Origin: Microbacteriaceae bacterium
GTDB lineage: Bacteria; Actinomycetota; Actinomycetes; Actinomycetales; Microbacteriaceae
DNA: 6,190 bases
Direction of reading: 5' to 3'
NCBI GenBank assembly: GCA_026785785.1
Contig: JAJAZI010000281.1
Coordinates: 1 to 6,190, forward strand
The position numbers and the translations under genes are program-made. The notes below the pieces were generated by a model. That model made no database searches, had not been told where the DNA came from, and worked only from the letters and a program-made list of their open reading frames with translations. Shown piece by piece: positions 1-4,930 of the stretch (positions within the stretch are counted from its first letter, which is position 1; each line of letters starts with the position of its first letter).

Positions 1-956
1 AGTCCGAGTACCTCGCCCTGCGCGATCGTGAAGCTGACGCCATCGACGGCGCGGAAGCCGGGCCTGCCGAGTCGTCCCGGGTACTCGATGACCAGTTTTC
101 TGCCCTCCACCGCCACCTCGTGGTTGGCAAAGGATCGCGCGATCGCGCGGGAGGTGGTGTCCTCGGTGCCCTGGACGATGAACGGCACGGATCCGAGCAG
201 CATCTTGGTGTAGTCGTGCTGCGGGCTCTCGAACAGGGTTGTCGCGTCGGCGGATTCGACGATCTTGCCCTCGTACATCACGACGACTCGATCGGCGAGG
301 TCGGCGACGACGCCCATGTTGTGGGTGATGAGCACGATCGCCGTGTTGAACTCGTCGCGGCAGCGGCGCAGCAGGTCGAGAATCTCGGCCTGCACGGTGA
401 CATCGAGGGCGGTCGTCGGCTCGTCGGCGACGATGAGTTCGGGCTCGAGCACGAGCGCCATCGCAATCACGACCCGCTGCTTCTGCCCGCCCGAGAACTG
501 GTGGGGGTAGTAGTCGACCCGCTTCTCCGGCTCGGGGATCCCGACGCGGCGGAGGATGTCGACGGCCTTCGCCTTCGCAGCCTTCTTGGACAGGCGCGTG
601 TGGGCGCGGAGCCCCTCGGCGATCTGCCAGCCGACCGTGAAGACCGGGTTGAGGGCGAGCGACGGCTCCTGGAATACCATCGCAACATCCGTCCCGCGGA
701 TCTTCCGCAGGGTGTCCTTGTCGACCGAGACGATGTCGTTGACGCCAAGCATGACGACACCGGAGGTCAGTGCGGTCGGGGGGAGAAGGCCGAGAATCGT
801 CTTTGCGGTCACGGTCTTGCCGCTGCCGCTCTCGCCGACGATTGCGAGCACCTCGCCGGCCTTGACCGACAGGCTCACGCCGTCGACGGCGAGCACGGCG
901 CCCGCGTCGGTGGCGAAGCTCACGCCGAGGTTGTTGATGTCGAGGACGTTCGCCAT
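1..956 (-). CDS. Peptide-type ABC transporter ATP-binding protein, fused double ATPase (partial, C-terminus outside window)
   Basis: This is the cytoplasmic ATPase that powers the importer encoded just upstream. The frame is open from an ATG at 956 to the window edge, giving 318 complete codons. The first nucleotide-binding domain is whole: Walker A GESGSGKT (residues 41-48), Q-loop Q96 in VFQEPSLALNP, signature SGGQKQR (155-161), Walker B ending LIVADEPTTALD (174-185) and switch His212 in LITHN. The stretch HDYTKMLLGSVP (247-258) corresponds to the HPYT..LL tail that follows the ATPase core in Opp/Dpp proteins. After a linker of about 20 residues a second domain begins (LVIEYPG from 288, then AVDGVSFTIAQGEVLGL to the edge), so the full protein should be a DppD-DppF-type fusion of roughly 550-600 residues. 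The ATG lies 2 bases after the TGA of the preceding permease gene, with an AGGCGG-like ribosome site inside that gene's end. The assignment to the peptide/nickel family is firm; the substrate is unknown. Confidence 0.93.
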   Translation of the reverse strand, partial: MANVLDINNLGVSFATDAGAVLAVDGVSLSVKAGEVLAIVGESGSGKTVTAKTILGLLPPTALTSGVVMLGVNDIVSVDKDTLRKIRGTDVAMVFQEPSLALNPVFTVGWQIAEGLRAHTRLSKKAAKAKAVDILRRVGIPEPEKRVDYYPHQFSGGQKQRVVIAMALVLEPELIVADEPTTALDVTVQAEILDLLRRCRDEFNTAIVLITHNMGVVADLADRVVVMYEGKIVESADATTLFESPQHDYTKMLLGSVPFIVQGTEDTTSRAIARSFANHEVAVEGRKLVIEYPGRLGRPGFRAVDGVSFTIAQGEVLG

Positions 957-958
957 TC

Positions 959-1906
959 TCAGGCCGCCTTCCTGAGCCGCTTGCGGGTTCGGAGCTTCGG
1001 GTCGGAGATGTCGTTGATGCTCTCGCCGACGAGGGTGAGCCCGAGCACGAGCAGCACGATCGCGGCGCCCGGGTAGACGCCGGTCCACCAGATTCCGCTC
1101 GCGGTGTCCGACAGTGCGCGGTTGAGGTCGTAGCCCCATTCCGCCGCCGAGGTTGGCGCGATTCCAAACCCGAGGAAGCCCAGGCCGGCGAGGGTGAGGA
1201 TCGCCTCGGACGCGTTGAGGGTGAGGATCAACGGCAGGGTGCGGGTCGAATTGCGCAGCACATGGGTGAACATGATGCGCCCGGTGCTCGACCCGACGAC
1301 GCGCGCCGATTCGACGAACGCCTCGGCCTTGAGCCGCACGGCCTCGGCGCGGACGACCCGGAAGTACTGCGGGATGAACACGACCGTGATCGAGACTGCC
1401 GCGGAGAGGATCCCGCTCCACAGGCTCGACCTGCCTCCGCTGATCACGATCGACATGACGATCGCGAGGAGCAGGGTGGGGAACGGGTAGATCGCGTCGG
1501 CGATGACAACGAGGACGCGGTCGAGCCAGCCCCCCAGGTAGCCCGAGACGAGGCCGAGCGCGACGCCGGCGAAGATCGACAGCACGACCGCGACGATCAC
1601 GACCGAGAGCGCCGTCTGGGTGCCCCAGATCACCCGCGACAGCACGTCGAATCCACCGACGGTCGTGCCCCAGAGGTGCTCGGCCGACGGCGGCATCTGC
1701 TTGCCGAAGATGCCGTTCTCGTCGCGGGTCTGGGCGAAGCCGAAGGGCGCGATGATCGGTGCGAAGATCGCGGCGATGATGAAGACCGCCGAGATCACGA
1801 TGCCGGCGATGAGCATCCCGCGCTGCACCCCGACGCTCTGCCGAAGGTGGCTGACGATCGGGAGCCGGGAGAGAAGGCTCGGCTTACGAACAGTGGTGAC
1901 GCTCAC
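959..1906 (-). CDS. Peptide-type ABC transporter permease, DppC/OppC-like
   Basis: This is the second membrane subunit of the importer, 315 residues. A short basic N-terminal tail precedes the first membrane helix (about 31-53). A periplasmic-side segment follows, then the family motif HLWGTTVGGFDVLSRVIWGT (77-96), and further helices at about 99-120, 131-155 and 165-182. The cytoplasmic EAA loop that contacts the ATPase is at about 195-219 (EAFVESARVVGSS ... HVLRN). The GLGFLGFG motif and a final helix lead to GESINDISDPKLR near the C-terminus, as is usual for DppC. I chose the GTG at 1906: it follows the upstream TGA after 2 bases, has GGGTGAGG about 8 bases upstream, and starts a tail of normal length. 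The frame extends upstream to an ATG at 2065, but that part overlaps the other permease gene and looks like no permease N-terminus. The pairing with the upstream permease and the downstream ATPase supports the call. Confidence 0.93.
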   Translation of the reverse strand: MSVTTVRKPSLLSRLPIVSHLRQSVGVQRGMLIAGIVISAVFIIAAIFAPIIAPFGFAQTRDENGIFGKQMPPSAEHLWGTTVGGFDVLSRVIWGTQTALSVVIVAVVLSIFAGVALGLVSGYLGGWLDRVLVVIADAIYPFPTLLLAIVMSIVISGGRSSLWSGILSAAVSITVVFIPQYFRVVRAEAVRLKAEAFVESARVVGSSTGRIMFTHVLRNSTRTLPLILTLNASEAILTLAGLGFLGFGIAPTSAAEWGYDLNRALSDTASGIWWTGVYPGAAIVLLVLGLTLVGESINDISDPKLRTRKRLRKAA

Positions 1907-1908
1907 GC

Positions 1909-3015
1909 TCAGTACCTCACCCTCGGGTCGATCAGCGCGGCGATGACATCGACGATGAAGTTGGTCACGGCGACGATCACCGCAAGCAGTGCCACGATCC
2001 CCTGCACGGCGACGAAGTCGCGCGCACCGAGGTACTGGGCGAGCTGGAAGCCGAGCCCGCGCCACTCGAAGGTCGACTCGGTGAGCACCGCGCCGCCCAG
2101 CAGCAGCGCGATCTGCAGCCCGATCACCGTCACGATGGGGATGAGGGCCGGTTTGTAGGCGTGGTAGCGCACCAGGCGGAACTCGCTCACCCCGCGTGAA
2201 CGCGCGGCGTCGACGTAATCGTTCGAGAGGGTCTGGATGACGTTGGTACGCACGAGGCGGAGGAACACGCCAGCGGTGAGGAGCCCGAGTGCGAGTGACG
2301 GCATGATCGCGTGCAGCAGCACGTCGCCGATGATGACGGAGTTGCCGGAACGGATCGCGTCGATGATATAGATGCCGGTGGGGTCGTCGAGCCGGCCGAG
2401 GGCGATCTGCACGCGCGTCGAGGCCCGCCCGCCGAGCGGAAACCAGCCGAGCCAGACGGAAAAGGTCAGCTTCAGCAGCAGGCCGGCGAAAAAGACGGGG
2501 GTCGCGTAGCTGAGGATCGCGAAGATGCGCAGCAGTGCATCCGGGGTCCTGTCCTTGTAATAGGCGGCCAGCATGCCGAGCGGGATGCCGATCACGAAGG
2601 CCACGATGAGCGCGTAGAACACCAGCTCGAGGGTCGCCCCGCCGTAGGTGAGGAGCACCTCGGAGATGAGGCGGTTGTCGCTGAGAGTGCGGCCGAAGTC
2701 GCCCGTGGCGATCTGGCCGAGGTATTCGACGTACTGGACGATGATCGGCCGGTCGTAGCCCGCCGCAGCGAGTCGCTCGGCGAGCTGCGCCGCGGTGAGC
2801 CGGTCACCGACCGACGCTGAAATCGGGTCGCCGACGACCCGCATGAGAAAGAAGACGAGGGAGACGAGGATAAAGACCGTCGGCACGATGAGCAGCGCGC
2901 GGATGAGGATGTACCGGCCGAGACCGATACCCCCGCCCGACGTGCGAGCCGTGCCGCCCCGCCGGGGCTGGGGTGGCGGATCGATGGGTGCTTCGGCCTC
3001 CGGCAGCAGTGTCAC
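1909..3015 (-). CDS. Peptide-type ABC transporter permease, DppB/OppB-like
   Basis: This is the first membrane subunit of the importer, 368 residues. The first 33 residues form a Pro/Gly/Arg-rich cytoplasmic extension. The first helix follows (about 35-61, YILIRALLIVPTVFILVSLV), ending in the typical FFLMRVVGDP. The large external loop contains the YLGQIATGDFGRTL motif (98-111), usual in DppB proteins just before the transport core. Core helices lie at about 127-151, 163-190, 233-256, 290-312 and 338-360. The EAA loop is at about 267-289 (DYVDAARSRGVSEFRLVRYH), and the protein ends with the family-typical ALIDPRVRY. The start is a GTG at 3015, with GGAAAGGA ending 12 bases upstream, a rather wide spacing; no better start is seen nearby. 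A 124-base gap with a hairpin separates it from the binding-protein gene, whereas the next permease begins 2 bases after its stop. Confidence 0.93.
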   Translation of the reverse strand: MTLLPEAEAPIDPPPQPRRGGTARTSGGGIGLGRYILIRALLIVPTVFILVSLVFFLMRVVGDPISASVGDRLTAAQLAERLAAAGYDRPIIVQYVEYLGQIATGDFGRTLSDNRLISEVLLTYGGATLELVFYALIVAFVIGIPLGMLAAYYKDRTPDALLRIFAILSYATPVFFAGLLLKLTFSVWLGWFPLGGRASTRVQIALGRLDDPTGIYIIDAIRSGNSVIIGDVLLHAIMPSLALGLLTAGVFLRLVRTNVIQTLSNDYVDAARSRGVSEFRLVRYHAYKPALIPIVTVIGLQIALLLGGAVLTESTFEWRGLGFQLAQYLGARDFVAVQGIVALLAVIVAVTNFIVDVIAALIDPRVRY

Positions 3016-3055
3016 GAGCGCGGGTTGTCCTTTCCGAGGGGCCGAGAATGACTGC

Positions 3056-3082
3056 GGGGTGCCCCGTTGTGCGGGACACCCC
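3056..3082 (-). promoter_or_regulatory. Intercistronic stem-loop between binding-protein and permease genes
   Basis: An 11-base-pair inverted repeat (3056-3066 with 3072-3082) encloses a 5-base loop. In the RNA read from the minus strand it is GGGGUGUCCCG, CACAA, CGGGGCACCCC, with ten Watson-Crick pairs and one G-U. It begins about 58 bases after the stop of the binding-protein gene and lies about 40 bases before the permease start. No U-run follows it, so it is not a classical intrinsic terminator. In ABC operons such hairpins often protect the 3' end of the upstream message or partly attenuate transcription, so that the binding protein is made in excess. The structure is read directly from the sequence; the role is inferred. 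Confidence 0.6.
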
Positions 3083-3139
3083 TCAGTTGTTCTCGTTGGC
3101 CGTCAGCTTAGCGCCCAGCAGGCGGATGCCGACGGTTCG

Positions 3140-4771
3140 CTAGTCGCGCGTCAGCGCCGCATAGCGGAACTTGAACGACGCGTCGAGCGTGTCGTCTGCG
3201 CCCGAGATGTCCGTTCCGGTCACCGCCACTCCGGCGCCCTGCAGCAGCGGCAGCGTCGACAGCTGGGACGCGACGGCGTCCTGGATGTCTTCGAGCAACT
3301 GGGTGCGGGCCGCGATGTCGGCCTCGACCAGCTGCTCCTGGATGAGGGTGTTGACCGCGGAGTCCTGATAGTGGTTGCCGAGGAAGTTCGCGTCGCTGAA
3401 GAACGGCGTGAGGTAGTTGTCGGCATCCGAGTAGTCCGGGAACCAGCCGAGCTGGTACAGCGGGTACGCGTCTTCGCGACGCTCGGCGCTGTAGACGTCC
3501 CACAGGGTCGACTCGAGGTTGACCTCGAATAGGCCGCTGTCATTGAGCTGGCTGGCATAGGCCGCGTACTCGTCGTCCGAGGACGCCCCGTAGTGGTCGG
3601 GGCTGTACTGCAGGTTGAGGGCGACCGGCGTGGTCACTCCTGCCTCCTCGAGCAGCGCGGTGGCCGCGTCGACATCCGGTCCGCCCTCGCCGTCTCCATA
3701 GAGGCCCTTGAGCGACTCGGTGGCCCCGGTCAGGCCCTCGGGAACGTACGAGTAGAGCGGCACGTAGGTACCGTTGTAGACCTGCTCGGAGACCTCCTCG
3801 CGGTCGATGACGCTCGCGATCGCCTGGCGGACGGCGAGTGCCTTGGCCGGGTCGGCCTCTGCGGTCTCGGCGCCGTACGGCTGCGTGTTGAAGTTGAAGA
3901 CGATGTAGCGGATCTCTCCACCGGGGCCGTCCCAGACCTTCACGCCGTCGTCTTCGCGCAGGTCGGCGACGTCGGTCGGGCTCAGGCTGCGGAACGCCAC
4001 GTCGACGTCACCTTCCTGGACGGCGAGCTTGAGCGCCGTCTCCTCCGCGAAGTACTGGGTCGTGACCGATTCGGTCTTCGCCGCGCCGAGGAGGCCGTCG
4101 TAGTTCGGGTTCGCCTCGTACTGGATGATCTCGTTCTGGGTGTAGTCGGTGATGGTGTACTGGCCGCCGAAGGCGTTGCCCTCGACGATGTCGGCGGGGT
4201 CGGTGAGCGAGTCGGCCGAGAAGACTTCCTCGTCGACGATCGGACCCGCCGGGCTCGAGAGGATCTGCTCGAATGTCTGGTCGTTGGCGGCCTTGAGGGT
4301 GAACACCACGGTCGTGTCGTCGACGGCCTCGACCGAGTCGAGGTTGCCGAGCAGGCTCGACGGCCCGCTCGGGTCTGCGAGGCTCACAACGCGGTCGAAG
4401 GTGAACTTCACGTCGGATGACGTCAGCTCGTTGCCATTCGCGAAGGTCAGTCCCTCCTTGAGCACGACCGTGAACTCGGTCGGCGTCGTGAACTCGCCGG
4501 AGACCGCGATGTCGGGCTCGACGTCAGGGCTGCCGTACGGGCTGTTGAACAGGAACGGGAAGACCTGGTTCTGCACAGCGAATGAGCCGTTGTCGTAGGA
4601 GCCTGCCGGGTCGAGCGACGTGACGGGGTCGGTCGTGCCGACGATGATTCCGTCGAGCGACAGCTCATCCTCACCGGATGGGCCTGTGCAGCCGACGAGC
4701 GCCATGGCGACCGTCGCAGCACCCGCGAGCGTGGCGAGTGATCGCCGGCGGAAAGCGGATGAATGGGTCAT
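3140..4771 (-). CDS. Peptide-type ABC transporter substrate-binding lipoprotein (solute-binding family 5)
   Basis: This is the extracellular receptor of the importer, 543 residues. It captures the substrate, probably a peptide, and delivers it to the permeases. The N-terminus is a lipoprotein signal: basic FRRRSLA (7-13), a hydrophobic stretch, and lipobox LVGC with Cys28 as the lipidated residue; an acidic Gly/Ser-rich tether follows. Family 5 landmarks are TTDPVTSLDPAGSYD (46-60), the block at 99-127 with LKEGLTFANG and DVKFTFDR, the RYIVFNFNT segment (288-296), AVRQAIASVIDREEV (313-327) and GWFPDYSDADNYLTPFF (442-458). The length is normal for the family, and the mature protein is acidic. 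I chose the ATG at 4771, preceded by AGAGGT with a 7-base gap; it places the signal peptide correctly. In-frame starts at 4789 and 4819 would add 6 or 16 residues before the signal, and the ribosome site would then lie inside the gene. A single promoter upstream probably drives this gene and the three after it. Confidence 0.95.
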   Translation of the reverse strand: MTHSSAFRRRSLATLAGAATVAMALVGCTGPSGEDELSLDGIIVGTTDPVTSLDPAGSYDNGSFAVQNQVFPFLFNSPYGSPDVEPDIAVSGEFTTPTEFTVVLKEGLTFANGNELTSSDVKFTFDRVVSLADPSGPSSLLGNLDSVEAVDDTTVVFTLKAANDQTFEQILSSPAGPIVDEEVFSADSLTDPADIVEGNAFGGQYTITDYTQNEIIQYEANPNYDGLLGAAKTESVTTQYFAEETALKLAVQEGDVDVAFRSLSPTDVADLREDDGVKVWDGPGGEIRYIVFNFNTQPYGAETAEADPAKALAVRQAIASVIDREEVSEQVYNGTYVPLYSYVPEGLTGATESLKGLYGDGEGGPDVDAATALLEEAGVTTPVALNLQYSPDHYGASSDDEYAAYASQLNDSGLFEVNLESTLWDVYSAERREDAYPLYQLGWFPDYSDADNYLTPFFSDANFLGNHYQDSAVNTLIQEQLVEADIAARTQLLEDIQDAVASQLSTLPLLQGAGVAVTGTDISGADDTLDASFKFRYAALTRD

Positions 4772-4778
4772 CTCGGTT

Positions 4779-4784
4779 ACCTCT
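4779..4784 (-). promoter_or_regulatory. Ribosome binding site that fixes the binding-protein start
   Basis: The minus strand reads AGAGGT, 7 bases before the ATG at 4771. It matches the anti-Shine-Dalgarno sequence well at good spacing. It lies downstream of the alternative ATGs at 4789 and 4819, which argues against both of those as starts. Confidence 0.75.
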
Positions 4785-4835
4785 TTCATTCTGAGCAAGA
4801 GAGATGCCACCGCAATCACGGCCGCATGTGCTTGC

Positions 4836-4866
4836 TGTATATGTCAGTGGTAACACACCACGCCAA
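4836..4866 (-). promoter_or_regulatory. Candidate promoter of the peptide transporter operon
   Basis: In the 159-base gap after dnaG the minus strand has TTGGCG (4866-4861) and TATACA (4841-4836), each matching four of six bases of the housekeeping -35 and -10 consensus. The 19-base spacer is longer than ideal. A start site a few bases below 4836 would give a leader of about 60 bases before the ATG at 4771. It is the only A/T-rich patch in the gap, and a new transcription unit is expected here because the function changes from DNA replication to transport. The exact boxes are tentative. Confidence 0.35.
4847..4861. repeat. Perfect small dyad, possible operator
   Basis: The plus strand reads GTGGT, AACAC, ACCAC: a perfect 5-base inverted repeat around a 5-base centre. 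It falls between the candidate -35 and -10 boxes, where a bound repressor would block RNA polymerase. A second perfect inverted repeat, CACGCC (4859-4864) with GGCGTG (4883-4888), overlaps its edge, and the 7-base direct repeat GCAGCGG occurs at 4878-4884 and 4891-4897. No known regulator consensus was recognised. Short dyads like these can arise by chance in a region this size. Confidence 0.35.
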
Positions 4867-4906
4867 AAAGGTCTGTTGCAGCGGCGTGAGGCAGCGGAAT
4901 CTTTAC

Positions 4907-4928
4907 CCGTCTGCAATCTAGAAGACGG
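4907..4928 (-). terminator. Weak stem-loop just after dnaG, possible terminator
   Basis: A 6-base-pair perfect inverted repeat (4907-4912 with 4923-4928; CCGTCT and AGACGG in the minus-strand RNA) encloses a 10-base loop, starting 2 bases after the dnaG stop. Its position suits a terminator. The stem is short, however, and no U-run follows, so it may stop transcription poorly or only protect the message end. Confidence 0.3.
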
Positions 4929-4930
4929 AG

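Noticed and set aside
120..1076. 318-codon open frame on the plus strand
   Set aside because: It lies antisense to the ATPase and the end of a permease gene, and its composition (Asp/Arg/Val/Gly/His-rich, no recognisable domain) is typical of the shadow of a GC-rich gene.
1619..1678. GTTVGGFD in the DppC-like permease instead of the textbook GTDxxGRD
   Set aside because: Variants of this motif with GTT and a non-Arg residue are, as I recall, common in actinobacterial DppC proteins, and the rest of the motif (DVLSRVIWGT) is intact, so this is subfamily variation.
1907..2065. Upstream extension of the DppC-like permease to an ATG at 2065
   Set aside because: The extra 53 residues overlap the end of the other permease gene, are Arg/Ala-rich and low in complexity, and look unlike any DppC N-terminus. 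The GTG at 1906 has a ribosome site and normal spacing.
1262..2158. 298-codon open frame on the plus strand
   Set aside because: It is antisense to both permease genes, rich in Asp/Arg/Glu with no domain or plausible start, and is a shadow of the GC-rich codons on the other strand.
2804..3079. 91-codon open frame on the minus strand overlapping the start of the DppB-like gene
   Set aside because: It is in another frame of the permease gene, has an arginine/histidine-rich composition with no domain, and includes the intercistronic hairpin.
3593..4420. 275-codon open frame on the plus strand
   Set aside because: It is antisense to the clearly real binding-protein gene, with biased Val/Asp/Arg/Leu composition and no family motif.
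4720..4771. Possible twin-arginine signal in the binding protein (FRRRSLA)
   Set aside because: The Arg run lacks the full S-R-R-x-F-L-K pattern, and the sequence is explained by an ordinary basic n-region of a lipoprotein signal with lipobox LVGC.
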